Numbered from the stretch's first letter, positions 41,688 to 51,071 are shown. The stretch is DNA of 59,731 nucleotides from JAHEJX01 sp041605955 (GCA_041605955.1 JBFIXI010000016.1:1-59731); one strand, 5' to 3'. Notes: generated from the sequence alone by a model not told the origin. Numbers and translations: made by a program.

Positions 41688-42704
41688 TTGAAGCGACTCA
41701 CTCTCGCGCTCATCATCGTTCTCGTCGTGGCGGCATGCGGTGACGGCGCCGACGCCGGCACAACGTCTCGAGCGCCGGCGGCGTCTTCGACGGAGGCGAC
41801 AACCACCGTTGCTCCGATCACCGAGGCTCCGAACGCGACCGAGGGGACGACCACGACCGCCGCGCCGACGGTTCGCACCTTCACGGGCGCCGACGGCGTC
41901 GAAGTCGAGATCACGGACACGTCGCGCATCGTGTCGCTCAACGGCGACATCACGGAGATCCTGTTCGAGCTGGGTATGGGCGACAGCGTCGTCGCCATCG
42001 ACGTTACGACGACCTATCCCGAAGCCGCCGCCGCGCTGCCGGTCGTCGGATTCGGGCAGATGCTCGCCGCCGAGGGAGTGCTGGCCTTCAGCCCGACCTT
42101 GGTTATCGGCGACGAGCAAGTGGGTCCGCCCGAGACGATCCAGCAATTGCGAGATACGGGACTCCCGGTGGTGATTCTCGAGACGCAAACCACGTTGGAA
42201 GGCGTTGCCGACAAGATCGGCCAGTTGGCCCAGATCGTCGGCGCCGAGGACGGCGGGGCAACTCTGGCGAGCCGGGTCGAGGGCGAGATCGCGGCGGCTC
42301 GCGCACTGGCGGCCGACGTGGAGAACCCGCCGACGGTGGCATACATCTACGCCCGCGGCCCGCAGACCATCTTTCTGTTCGGCGCCGGCATGCCGACCCA
42401 AGCGATGATCGAGGGCGCAGGCGCCATCGACGCCGGTGCAGCCAACGGAGTCTTCGGGCCGGCCCCGCTCACACCGGAGGCGCTGGTTGCCGCCGCCCCC
42501 GAGGTGATAGTGCTGCCGGCCGCAGGCTTCGCGGCTCTCGGCGGGGCCGAGGCGCTGCTGGCGATCCCCGGAGTGGCCGAGACGCCTGCCGGCCGGAGCG
42601 GTACCTTCTTAGTCTATGACGAGGCCTACTTCTTCAACCTCGGCCCCCGAGCCGGGCAGGCGCTCGAGGAGTTCATTCGGGATCTCTATCCCGACCTTGG
42701 CTGA
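41688..42704 (+). CDS. hmuT: heme ABC transporter substrate-binding lipoprotein
   Basis: This 338-residue binding protein is of the HmuT type, inferred from VSLNGDITEILFELGMGDSVVAIDVTTTYPEAAAALPVVGFGQMLAAEGVLAFSPTLVIG and from LTPEALVAAAPEVIVLP and IPGVAETPAGR, which distinguish heme binders from BtuF and siderophore proteins. It has a lipobox (VAAC) and a Thr/Ala-rich linker. The TTG at 41688 follows AAGGAG by 5 nt. It captures heme and passes it to the following permease. Confidence 0.85.
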   Translation: MKRLTLALIIVLVVAACGDGADAGTTSRAPAASSTEATTTVAPITEAPNATEGTTTTAAPTVRTFTGADGVEVEITDTSRIVSLNGDITEILFELGMGDSVVAIDVTTTYPEAAAALPVVGFGQMLAAEGVLAFSPTLVIGDEQVGPPETIQQLRDTGLPVVILETQTTLEGVADKIGQLAQIVGAEDGGATLASRVEGEIAAARALAADVENPPTVAYIYARGPQTIFLFGAGMPTQAMIEGAGAIDAGAANGVFGPAPLTPEALVAAAPEVIVLPAAGFAALGGAEALLAIPGVAETPAGRSGTFLVYDEAYFFNLGPRAGQALEEFIRDLYPDLG

Positions 42705-42710
42705 GCGCGC

Positions 42711-43763
42711 GTGACAGCTGACACATGGCGGCTGAGCGCTCGTGACTGGGGTGAGGACCGGCGGCGGGTGATGCAGCGGGTTCTGGTCGTAGCGCTCACC
42801 GCCGGGGTCGTGGCCCTGGTGGCTCTCAACCTGGGCATGGGGGCAGTGGCCATCGCGCCGGCGGAGGTCGTGGCGGTCCTTTCGCGGCGGCTAGGGGTGG
42901 CGGTCGGCGCCGATCCGACAGCGAGCAGCGACGCTGTCGTGTGGACGCTGCGGATGCCGCGGGCGCTGCTGGCGATCGTCGTCGGGGGCGGTCTCGCCGG
43001 CATCGGGGCGGCGCTGCAAGGCGTTTTTCGCAATCCGCTGGCCGATCCGCAGCTGCTCGGCATCGGGCCGGGTGCCGCCATCGGGGCGGTGCTGGGCGCC
43101 GCTGGCGGGGGAGTGGCCGGCTCGATCGCAGGGGGGACCGTCGCCGGGCTCCTGGTGGCGCTGCTGCTGCGCCGCCTGGCGCGGCGCGCCGCCGGCGAGC
43201 CCGCCCGGTTCATCCTCGTGGGGGTGGCGCTCGGCGCGGCGCTGACCGCCTGGGTCGGGTTCCTGGTCTTCGCCTCCGACCGCTCCGTGGTGCCGCCGAT
43301 GGAGTTTTGGCTGCTCGGGTCGTTGAGCGGTTCGACCTGGAGGCTATTGGGTACCGCACTTGTCCTCGTCAGTGCGCCCCTCATTGTGGTGATGATCAAC
43401 GCGCGCTCGCTCGACCTGCTCAGCCTCGGTGAGACGCAGGCGCGCCACCTCGGTGTCGACGTCGACCTCACGATCACCGTAGTGCTCATGGCGATCGGCG
43501 CCGCGACCGGCGCTACGGTGGGTGCCGTCGGTGTGGTGGGGTTTGTCGGCCTCGTCGTGCCGCACGTGGTGCGCCGCTTTACGGGCCCGTCGCATCGTTT
43601 CCTAATGGCAGCTTCGATCCTCGGCGGCGCGTTCTTCGTCCTGGCTGCCGACCTCGCGGCGCGCACAGTGCTGGCGCCGGTCGAGATCTCGGTAGGGCTG
43701 CTGACGGCGCTCGTCGGCGGCCCCTTCCTCCTCTTCCTGCTGCGGCGGGCGAGGCTGGCGTGA
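42711..43763 (+). CDS. hmuU: heme ABC transporter permease (FecCD family)
   Basis: This 350-residue polytopic permease of the FecCD/BtuC type has LRMPRALLAIVVGGGLAGIGAALQGVFRNPLADPQLLGIGPGAAIGAV, characteristic of the family, and VGAVGVVGFVGLVVPHVVRRFTGPSH near the C-terminus. It should form the heme channel as a homodimer with hmuV. The GTG start lies 6 nt after the hmuT stop. Confidence 0.87.
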   Translation: MTADTWRLSARDWGEDRRRVMQRVLVVALTAGVVALVALNLGMGAVAIAPAEVVAVLSRRLGVAVGADPTASSDAVVWTLRMPRALLAIVVGGGLAGIGAALQGVFRNPLADPQLLGIGPGAAIGAVLGAAGGGVAGSIAGGTVAGLLVALLLRRLARRAAGEPARFILVGVALGAALTAWVGFLVFASDRSVVPPMEFWLLGSLSGSTWRLLGTALVLVSAPLIVVMINARSLDLLSLGETQARHLGVDVDLTITVVLMAIGAATGATVGAVGVVGFVGLVVPHVVRRFTGPSHRFLMAASILGGAFFVLAADLAARTVLAPVEISVGLLTALVGGPFLLFLLRRARLA

Positions 43764-44500
43764 CGCTGCTCACCGCCAGCGACGTCGGCTACCAGACGGC
43801 GGGGGCGACCCTGCTGCGGAGCGTCAGCCTGGAGGTGCACGCCGGTGAGCTGGTGGCCGTCGTCGGCCCCAACGGAGCCGGCAAGTCGACGCTCGTGGCG
43901 GTGCTCGCCGGAGACCTGGAGCCGACGGCGGGATCCGTGGACCTGGGCGGCCGAGCGATCGGCGATCTCGACTACGGCGAGCTGGCCGATCGCCGAGCCG
44001 TCCTCAGCCAGCGCCGGACGTCCGGCATTCCGTTCTCAGCTGCCGAGGTGGTCGCCATGGGGGCGCACCGCACCGGCGACTTGGCCGGGTTAGATGACGT
44101 GATGGCGGCCATGGACATCGTCGGCATTGCCGGACGGGCGGTCGGTCTGCTGTCCGGTGGCGAGCACACCCGGGTGGAGCTGGCCCGCGTCCTGATGCAG
44201 GGGGCACCACTGCTCCTGCTGGATGAGCCGCTGGCGGCGCTCGACATCGCTCATGAAGAGCGGGTGCTGCGCCATCTGCGGGCCGCTCTCGGCGACGGTT
44301 GTGGGATCCTCGGCGTGTTCCACGATCTCAGTGCCGCCGCCACGTATGCAGATCGCTTCGTGCTGCTGGGCGGTGGTGAAGTCGTGGCCAGCGGTGAGCC
44401 CGGCGCCGTCCTCCATGCCGCTCTGCTGAGCGAGGCGTACGGCCATCGCATGGCGGTGCATCGGATAGGGCGGCGGACGGTGGTGCTTCCTGCCGACTAG
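43760..44500 (+). CDS. hmuV: heme ABC transporter ATPase
   Basis: This 246-residue ABC ATPase of the HmuV/FecE type has Walker A GPNGAGKST, the Q-loop segment LSQRRTSGIPFSAAEVVAMG, the signature LLSGGEHTRVELARVL and Walker B LLLLDEPLAALD. It overlaps hmuU by 4 nt. HmuV proteins characteristically have the QR-FPF-like substitution region after the Q-loop, which is seen here as IPFS. It energises heme uptake. Confidence 0.87.
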   Translation: MTLLTASDVGYQTAGATLLRSVSLEVHAGELVAVVGPNGAGKSTLVAVLAGDLEPTAGSVDLGGRAIGDLDYGELADRRAVLSQRRTSGIPFSAAEVVAMGAHRTGDLAGLDDVMAAMDIVGIAGRAVGLLSGGEHTRVELARVLMQGAPLLLLDEPLAALDIAHEERVLRHLRAALGDGCGILGVFHDLSAAATYADRFVLLGGGEVVASGEPGAVLHAALLSEAYGHRMAVHRIGRRTVVLPAD

Positions 44501-44586
44501 AAAGCCCGCCGTGGCGGTGATACCCGACCTCACAACGGCCGGCGCTATACCGTAGGCTCGTTGCCAATATCGAGATTGGAGGGATT

Positions 44587-46089
44587 GTGGCGCGCGGACG
44601 GTCGGGCGACTCGAGAGCGGTTCACGAGGCAGTCGCTGCGCTGCACGCATTCGCCGGCAACATTCCTTCGGTCGAGGCGGGCGCGGAGTTCGGGACGACC
44701 CAAGCCGAGGCGATGAAGACGGTAGCCGGAGCCGATCTCGCCGAGGTACCCCAAGGGGCACGTCTCGACATCATCCACTCGCTCGCCGAGCTGGGTTATC
44801 CCGGCCGGGACGATCACGCGGCGGCCTACAAAGCACTGGCGAAATCGCTCGACATCGATGTAAAGCCCGACGACCTCCTCGACGAATTGCGGGCCGTGGT
44901 CGACGGCACGATGAAGATCGACCGGACCCAGACAGCCCAGAAGCTCCCCGACACACACTCGATCGCGTTCGTTGGCGAGGACCTGTGCTCGGTGCGCGAG
45001 GTCATGGTCGGTGGCAAGCCAGCCCGCTGGGTGTTCTCAGAGTTCGAGACCAACGCCCCCTTCGATGACGTCGCCGAATGGGTCGACCCGCGCCACTGGC
45101 ACGATCGGGCCGGCATGATGTTCAAGTCGATGGCTCCTGAGAAGCCCGATGGGATCGCACCGCTGCCGGGCCCGGGGGAGCGTTGGCACGGAGACTTCAA
45201 GGAAGTGGTGAACTTCGGCGAGAAGGAGCTGACCACCGGCCTCCACTGCGACTTTGCCAAGGCAGATCCGAGCGCATCTCACCAGTACGCGTTGGTCACC
45301 TATCGCTGGAACTGGAGCCACAACGACCAGATCACGGTCGACCGGGGGTTTCTCATGGTCAACGACCTGGGGAAGAACCGTCAGGTCAAGGTGCTCAAGG
45401 TCGTCGCCTTCACCGATCCGGCACTCAACGAGTTCGCCGACACCGTGTGCCCCTGGTGGACGGACTTCATCCGGGCGGCGGCCCGGGGCGGCGACAAGCA
45501 CGGTCAGGCGGCTCCGACGTCTCGCCCGGGAACCTCCTATTTCGGGCCCAACATGCGGGAGCTGGTCGGCATATACCGCAAGGGCGTCCAAGACTATGTG
45601 ACCTTCGCCGGGCAGCTGGCCAAGGGCATGTCTTCCCCCCGCACCTACGGACCCCGCGAGCTATTCCGCGACTCCACCGGCTATTGGGCGGAGCTGGCCA
45701 AAGACTGGGCGCGTGCCTGGACCGCCGGCAACGACATAATCGCCGGGATGGGAGGTTCGCCGGCCGGCCTCGACGCGTTCGGCGGACCCCGCGGCCGCGA
45801 TGGATCGGAGTCTGAAGGGACGACCATCCCGCTTCCCGACATCGACGTCAACACCGAAGTGGAATGCGGCGACCTGACGCTGTTGGGCGCTCACCAAGCG
45901 GTGATTCCGGCGTCGCGGACCCAAACGGAGCTCCGCCGCCTGAGCGACGGATCTTTGGGGCTGCACCTGGAAGCGGCCACCCCAGGAGTCGAGATCGGGA
46001 TGTACCTCGGAGAGCTGGTCTACGGCCCCAACCGCAAGACCCGACCGGTTCAGCTCTACGTGAGCCAGGCGGTGGACGTGGTTACGTAG
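44587..46089 (+). CDS. 500-residue protein of unknown function
   Basis: I do not recognise this 500-residue soluble protein. It has no signal peptide or membrane helix. Residues 1-120 are helical and acidic. The middle (about 130-310) is rich in Trp and has YRWNWSHNDQITVDRGFLMVNDLGKNRQVKVLKVVAFTDPALNEF, which looks like a beta-rich SRPBCC- or lipocalin-like core. Residues 320-400 are helical (WAELAKDWARAWTAGNDIIAGMGG). The tail 420-500 is beta-rich. GGAGGG precedes the GTG. A strong hairpin about 200 nt downstream probably ends its transcript. Confidence 0.8.
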   Translation: MARGRSGDSRAVHEAVAALHAFAGNIPSVEAGAEFGTTQAEAMKTVAGADLAEVPQGARLDIIHSLAELGYPGRDDHAAAYKALAKSLDIDVKPDDLLDELRAVVDGTMKIDRTQTAQKLPDTHSIAFVGEDLCSVREVMVGGKPARWVFSEFETNAPFDDVAEWVDPRHWHDRAGMMFKSMAPEKPDGIAPLPGPGERWHGDFKEVVNFGEKELTTGLHCDFAKADPSASHQYALVTYRWNWSHNDQITVDRGFLMVNDLGKNRQVKVLKVVAFTDPALNEFADTVCPWWTDFIRAAARGGDKHGQAAPTSRPGTSYFGPNMRELVGIYRKGVQDYVTFAGQLAKGMSSPRTYGPRELFRDSTGYWAELAKDWARAWTAGNDIIAGMGGSPAGLDAFGGPRGRDGSESEGTTIPLPDIDVNTEVECGDLTLLGAHQAVIPASRTQTELRRLSDGSLGLHLEAATPGVEIGMYLGELVYGPNRKTRPVQLYVSQAVDVVT

Positions 46090-46284
46090 GGTCGAGGGGG
46101 ACCTCTCGTACACCACGGCGGGTGGCTTGCCGATCCGTCCGGAATTGCCGGATCCAGTGCCGGTAGAACTGTGGTTTGCCGCTTTCGGCGCGGAGTGATC
46201 TGTGCGCCACGGTGCATGGAGGCCGCGGCGGGGGGCGTCGTGTGCTGCTCTCGTGGCTGACCGTGTCCGGCGGATGGGGATGCT

Positions 46285-46326
46285 ACGGATGCACCGGGGC
46301 ACCCGAAGGTGCCCCGGTGCATCCGT
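46285..46326 (+). terminator. 19-bp perfect hairpin with CGAA loop
   Basis: Positions 46285-46303 and 46308-46326 are perfect complements around a CGAA tetraloop, about 195 nt after the unknown 500-residue gene. It is the longest perfect inverted repeat I found in the window and probably a terminator. The 46090-46284 stretch holds no gene that I can support. Confidence 0.75.
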
Positions 46327-46351
46327 TTGCGGCGCTTGTTACGCCGGCGGC

Positions 46352-46638
46352 TTCCTCGCCTTCCACGTGGAAGGGACGATCGACTACACCGAGGTTGTCC
46401 CCAATGAGCGTATCGTGCCGAGGTGCACTGGTTCGGGGAGAGCCCCATGTGGGTCTTCACGTTCGAACCCGCCGATGGCCGCACGAAGATGACTGCCGAG
46501 GCCGAGCGGCACGTGAAGGTTCCCGTGGTGGGCAAGCGCGTCGAAGGGATGATGGTCAAGGCGCACGAGGAGGGGCTCGAGGGCTTGCTGGCTACTGTGA
46601 AGTCCCGAGTCGAGGCCGAGGTCACTGCGGCCGTGTGA
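46352..46638 (+). pseudogene. SRPBCC/polyketide-cyclase remnant, frameshifted
   Basis: In one frame 46352-46417 reads FLAFHVEGTIDYTEVVPNERIV, and from 46423 another frame continues HWFGESPMWVFTFEPADG and ends VEAEVTAAV. Joined, these are a typical SRPBCC START-like domain C-terminal half, so a one-base loss near 46418-46423 broke the gene. The N-terminal half is absent and replaced by the hairpin region. No start or ribosome site is evident. A sequencing error could explain the shift but not the missing half. Confidence 0.55.
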
Positions 46639-46736
46639 CGAATCGATGGCGGTCGCCATCATGGGGACTGCCGGTGGGTGTCCGCTGGGAATCGGTTGAC
46701 AATATTGATGGGAGCCACACTTAGCCGCCGGGTCGC

Positions 46737-49700
46737 CTAGTCGATGAGGGCTCGGTGGCGGTGGGAGCCGAGGGCTTCATAGCGGGCGGCGGCATCGGCC
46801 ATCAGCTCGGCAGAGCGAGCGGCGTGGTCGGCACCCTGGCGGCGGCTCAGCATCGTTCCCAACCAGCGGCGCGCCTCGGCCTGCTCGAACTTGTGCGGTA
46901 GCGAGTCGGCCAGCTCGATGGCGCGCTCGAAGTGCTCTGCGGCCTCGTCCCATCTGCCGGCGGCACCGGCGGCAATCCCGGCGGCCGTCTCGTATGTGCC
47001 TTTGCCGCAGGTCTCGAGGTGGAAGCCGGCTGCCATGGCTCGCCGCAGCGCGTCGTACAGCTTGGCGGCTCGCTTGTACTCGCCCATCATCGCCAGTCCT
47101 TCGACCACGGAGGGGAGCGCCTGGCGATAGCCGAGCGTCTCGAGCTGCTCCGGGCGACTCTCGAACTCCTCTTTGGCGAGCAGGGCCAGGGCGTCTTCGG
47201 TGTGCCCGGCATAGGCCAGAGCACGGAACCAGGGCCCCCACGCAGATCCGCCGTGAGCGCCTTTGATCTCTCCGGCTTCGGCCGCTTGATATCCGGCTAG
47301 CGCAGCGTCCCACTCGCCGGCAATGAAGTCGGCCGTCGCCTTGCCGTAGGTCGCCATGTAGATCCAGGCGACCTGCAGCGCTTCGGCCAGCTCCGTGGTC
47401 TTGTCCATGTCGAGGCGGTACTGCTCGGGATCGCCGCTGGTGACAAAGCTCTGGTAGCCGCCGTAGCAGCTGGCGATGAACTGGGCGAAGCCGTAGCCGA
47501 CGCGGTCACTGAGCGGCCCCAACTCCGCGCCGTAGGCGGCACTGGTTTCCAGGTCCGCACCGTGGAACGAGAAGATCCGCACCAGTTGCAACGACTCGGC
47601 GGTCTCCCAGATGTCGTTGGCCCGGCGCGTCAGCTCCATGGAGCGCTCGGCGGCGTCCAAACCGGACACCATCTCCCCGAATTGCAGATAGCACAGAGCG
47701 CTGAACCTGAGCACCCGCCCCAGGTCGCGCGGGCCGGCAACCTGCGCCGCCTCGGCCTCGGCGGCCCGCAGCTGCTCGAGGGTGGGATCACGCTCTGCGG
47801 TCCCCGTCAACGCCATGACCGTGACCAGCACGGCTGTCAGCGAGGCATGCTCCAACGTGCCTTCGGCGGCATGGGGAAGGCCATTCTGCGCGGTGGCCAA
47901 CGCCTCCATCACCATGCCCTGGAACATCTGCAAATCTGCCAACTCGGCAGCGGTGACCGCTATGGCGGCCGAGTCGCCCAGGCCGCCATAGACCTCCATG
48001 GCTTGTTGCCAGTCGGCGATCGCTTCTTGCGGCTTGCCCACGCTGCGCAAGGAGCGACCCCGCTTGATCAGGGCGGCGGCGTACTCGGCACTCATCGGAT
48101 CATGTAGCTCTAGCGAGCGGCTGTACAAATTGCGGGCCTCCTCGAATGCCGTGGCCTCGAGCGCACGATCGCCGGCGAGGAGCAGGTATTTGGAGACCTC
48201 GGCCTGATCGACGGTGGGCCCGGCATCGTAGAGATGCATGGCGATCTCCTTGGCGTGCTCGGGCAGAGATGTCTGGTGGAAGCGTTCCAGCGCCGCCGCC
48301 GCCTCCTTGTGCAGTAACTGGAGGCGGGCTCCGGAGATCTTGCCGACCAGCGTCTGGCGAATCAGCTCGTGGGTGAACCTGTAACGAAGCTCGCGCCCCC
48401 GACCCACCTCTTCCACGAGATGGCTCTCCAGTCCCTCCTCGATCGCCTTGACCAGATCGGGATTGTCGGCCTCGAGGGCGGCGAGCACGTCGTAATCGAA
48501 GTTGCGTCCCAAGATCGAAGCGCAGGTCAGCGCCTGGCGGCATGCCTCCGATACCGAGCCGAGACGTTGCTCTACGGCCAGGCTGATCGTCTTGGGAAGC
48601 GACGCCTCGGTCACCTCGGTGTCGAGAATCCACTCGCCGGACTCGTCGAACAGGGCGCCGGTCTCCGTCAAGTGCTTGAAGATCTCCTCGACGAAGAAGG
48701 GGATCCCCTCCGTCTGCGTGAATATCTGGGAGACGAGGTGGCGCGGGGGGTCGGACCCGGCGCGGCCCCGCAGCATGGCGTGGACGTCCTCTTGGGACAT
48801 GGGCTGCACCGCGATCGTGACTACGTTGCGTTCGCGGGAGAAAGCTTGGAGAGTCGCCACCAAGATGTCGGTTGGGTCGACGTCGGTGTCGCGGTAGGTG
48901 CCGACCATCAGCACGGGCACGGTGGCGACCAACGGTGCCAAGTAGCGGAGCAGGAGCAGCGACTCATTGGCCCAATGGAGGTCCTCCCAGATCATCAAGA
49001 GCGGTTGTGCCGCCGCCGAGCGAGCGATGAAGTCGCGAATCTGGCCGAACAAGTGCATGCGCTCCTGTTCGGGAGGTAGCTGGAGGCCATCGGGGATGTC
49101 GTCGAACATCAGCGACAGCCGCGGGTAGATCCGGGCGATCTCCGGAGCAGCGTCGCCGACGGTGGCTCGGAACGTCTCCGGCTGGGCGGTACGCGCCGCC
49201 TGATCGATCATTTCCGCCAACGGGCTGAACGGGACGTTGAGCTCCCCGTCGTAGCAGTGCCCGCGCAGGATCATGACGTCGCCCTGGTGAGCTAGCCGCT
49301 GCAGCTCCTCGGTGAGGCGAGTCTTGCCGACGCCGGGCGGGCCCCCCAGCATCACGAGCGACCCGTTCCCACCCGAAGCGTTGTTGAGGCGCTGCGTGAG
49401 CTCGTCGCGCACATCCGACCGTCCCACGAATGGGGTGGGCTCGCTGGCCCGCAGGATGGCCGACTCCACATCCCATATCACTTCGAATAGCTGCCACGGC
49501 TCGGCGAACCCTTTCAGCTCGTGGCTGCCGCGGTCCTCGATGGCGTAATCGGCCCGCGGCATCACCGCTTTGACCGACTCCGAGATCCACACCGAGCCCG
49601 GAGTGGCTTTCGACTCGATGCGTTGGGCAGCGTTGACTGTGCTGCCGAACAGGTCGTCGTTCTCCTCTAGGACCTCGCCGGTGTGCATGCCCGCCCGCAC

Positions 49701-50042
49701 CATGATCTGGTTCTCGGGATGCTGTCGATTGCGCTTGGCGATCTCGGTCTGGATGGCGCAAGCGCATGCGACCGCCCGACGTGCCGACTGGAATGCTGCC
49801 ATCCAACCGTCGCCGAGTCCTTTGACCTCGACGCCGTCGTGCTCGTCGATGAGATGCTTGACGATTCTCTCCGCCTCCCGGACCATCGCCCGACCCGCCT
49901 CGTCGCCGCGGGCGGCGGTGATCGCAGTCGATCCGACCACGTCGATGAAAGCCACGGTGACCGTGCCGATCGGGAGACGTTTCTGCTGCGACAAGTTGAC
50001 ACCGACCTCCGAGATGGGGGTGCGCCCGTCCGGTTGGCGCAC
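46737..50042 (-). CDS. class III cyclase - AAA ATPase - TPR signalling protein
   Basis: This 1101-residue multidomain protein begins with a class III adenylate/guanylate cyclase domain (about 20-195). Metal Asp residues are D34 (AFIDVVGSTA) and D78 (GDGWMAAF), K74 is the base-contact lysine, and NAAQRIE gives the transition-state Asn and Arg, so catalysis looks intact. An AAA/NACHT-like ATPase follows (PFVGRSD, Walker A GGPPGVGKT, Walker B LLMIWEDLHW), then helical tetratricopeptide-type repeats from about 600 to the end. Its family is common in actinobacteria and functions are mostly unknown. TATTGT lies 7 nt before the GTG, suggesting a leaderless transcript. Confidence 0.88.
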   Translation of the reverse strand: MRQPDGRTPISEVGVNLSQQKRLPIGTVTVAFIDVVGSTAITAARGDEAGRAMVREAERIVKHLIDEHDGVEVKGLGDGWMAAFQSARRAVACACAIQTEIAKRNRQHPENQIMVRAGMHTGEVLEENDDLFGSTVNAAQRIESKATPGSVWISESVKAVMPRADYAIEDRGSHELKGFAEPWQLFEVIWDVESAILRASEPTPFVGRSDVRDELTQRLNNASGGNGSLVMLGGPPGVGKTRLTEELQRLAHQGDVMILRGHCYDGELNVPFSPLAEMIDQAARTAQPETFRATVGDAAPEIARIYPRLSLMFDDIPDGLQLPPEQERMHLFGQIRDFIARSAAAQPLLMIWEDLHWANESLLLLRYLAPLVATVPVLMVGTYRDTDVDPTDILVATLQAFSRERNVVTIAVQPMSQEDVHAMLRGRAGSDPPRHLVSQIFTQTEGIPFFVEEIFKHLTETGALFDESGEWILDTEVTEASLPKTISLAVEQRLGSVSEACRQALTCASILGRNFDYDVLAALEADNPDLVKAIEEGLESHLVEEVGRGRELRYRFTHELIRQTLVGKISGARLQLLHKEAAAALERFHQTSLPEHAKEIAMHLYDAGPTVDQAEVSKYLLLAGDRALEATAFEEARNLYSRSLELHDPMSAEYAAALIKRGRSLRSVGKPQEAIADWQQAMEVYGGLGDSAAIAVTAAELADLQMFQGMVMEALATAQNGLPHAAEGTLEHASLTAVLVTVMALTGTAERDPTLEQLRAAEAEAAQVAGPRDLGRVLRFSALCYLQFGEMVSGLDAAERSMELTRRANDIWETAESLQLVRIFSFHGADLETSAAYGAELGPLSDRVGYGFAQFIASCYGGYQSFVTSGDPEQYRLDMDKTTELAEALQVAWIYMATYGKATADFIAGEWDAALAGYQAAEAGEIKGAHGGSAWGPWFRALAYAGHTEDALALLAKEEFESRPEQLETLGYRQALPSVVEGLAMMGEYKRAAKLYDALRRAMAAGFHLETCGKGTYETAAGIAAGAAGRWDEAAEHFERAIELADSLPHKFEQAEARRWLGTMLSRRQGADHAARSAELMADAAARYEALGSHRHRALID

Positions 50043-50049
50043 GGTCAGA

Positions 50050-50055
50050 ACAATA
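50050..50055 (-). promoter_or_regulatory. -10 box TATTGT, leaderless cyclase gene
   Basis: On the minus strand TATTGT ends 7 nt before the GTG at 50042. Confidence 0.45.
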
Positions 50056-50112
50056 CTGAAGTGGGCCCGACGGTCGCCGAGTTCGTTTAGCGTCTATCGC
50101 CGGAAGAATGTG

Positions 50113-50517
50113 ATGATCCGATCTGTCCGGCACGACGCCCAATGGGTCACGGTCAGCTGGGAAAGCAGCACTACCAGCCGTTATCCCGTGATGTGGCTGC
50201 GGGACAACGTTCCGATACGGTGTCCGTGTCGTTCAGCGACGGAGCTGCGGACTCGTTTCCCACCAGTTGGCTGGCGGCCCACCCACTCGCGGAGACCGTG
50301 CGCGACGTCGTGTCGCCGCCGGCTTTGTGGTGGGCCCGCCGCGCTCATCCAGTTCAAGCTGCGTCCCGGAAACGTGATGGTTTTCGACAACCAGCGCGTG
50401 CTTCACGGCCGCAGTGCATACCGCGGTGGCCATCGTCACCTCCAAGGTTGCTATGCCGACAAAGACGGGCTGCACTCCACCATCCGGGTGTTGGAAGGCG
50501 AGTCGGGCCGGCGATGA
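50113..50517 (+). pseudogene. gamma-butyrobetaine-hydroxylase-like dioxygenase, deleted remnant
   Basis: The first part reads VTVSWESSTTSRYPVMWLRDNVP, the N-terminal domain of GBBH/TmpA-like 2-oxoglutarate dioxygenases. A second frame then gives DTVSVSFSDGAADSFPTSWLAAHP. After a large gap the first frame resumes with the C-terminal FKLRPGNVMVFDNQRVLHGRSAYRGGHRHLQGCYADKDGLHSTIRVLE. Most of the double-stranded beta-helix, including the HxD motif, is missing. About 135 codons remain of an expected 380 or so. The stop overlaps the HD-domain gene (ATGA), preserving the ancestral operon arrangement. Confidence 0.7.
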
Positions 50518-51071
50518 CTCCTGCGGCGATCGTCGATGAGATCGAGGCGTTGTTCGCAGCCAAGGGTGGCGAGTCGTACGGCGAGGCGGTGACGATGTTC
50601 GAGCATTGCCTGCTCACGGCGCGCACCGCGCGTGAGGCTGGGGCACCCGATCCGCTGGTGGCGGCTTGCCTCTTGCACGACATCGGTCACCTGCTGGTCC
50701 CGCCCGACGACGCATATGGGAAACACGCCCACGACGCCATCGGTGCCGCCTGGTTGGAAGACCGGTTTCCGGCCGCCGTCGTCGAGCCGGTGCGCCATCA
50801 CGTAGCCGCCAAACGGTATCTATGCGCGGTCGAGCCGGACTACCACGCAGGCTTGTCGGCTGCCTCCCAGTACACGTTGCGCCAACAGGGCGGTCCAATG
50901 TCTGCGGCCGAGGCCGAGGAGTTCGAGCACCTTGCCTTTGCGGCGGATGCCGTGCAGCTACGCCGGTGGGAGGACGGTTTCGCCAAACAAGACCATGGCA
51001 CGGTTCCGGAGTTCTCCGAGTTTCGTCAGCTGCTGACCGCGCTGGCTGATCCCGAGGCGAGCGCTCCCTGA
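50514..51071 (+). CDS. PhnZ/TmpB-like HD-domain oxygenase
   Basis: This 185-residue HD-domain protein resembles the phosphonate-operon HD oxygenases that cleave the C-P bond of hydroxylated phosphonates. Metal ligands fit: H31, HD at 55-56, H59, H71 or H73 and later HH in VRHHVAAK. YLCAVEPDYHAGLSAASQYTLRQQGGPMSAAEAEEFE is diagnostic for that group. E24 of GE-AV is conserved but the Tyr that precedes it is shifted by one position (Y22). The partner dioxygenase gene immediately upstream is broken, so its substrate supply may be lost. It appears intact itself. Confidence 0.75.
   Translation: MTPAAIVDEIEALFAAKGGESYGEAVTMFEHCLLTARTAREAGAPDPLVAACLLHDIGHLLVPPDDAYGKHAHDAIGAAWLEDRFPAAVVEPVRHHVAAKRYLCAVEPDYHAGLSAASQYTLRQQGGPMSAAEAEEFEHLAFAADAVQLRRWEDGFAKQDHGTVPEFSEFRQLLTALADPEASAP

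Noticed and set aside
46202..46724. Intact small genes in the 46.2-46.7 kb gap
   Set aside because: The only protein-like stretches are two out-of-frame halves of one SRPBCC domain; other frames are Arg-rich shadows.
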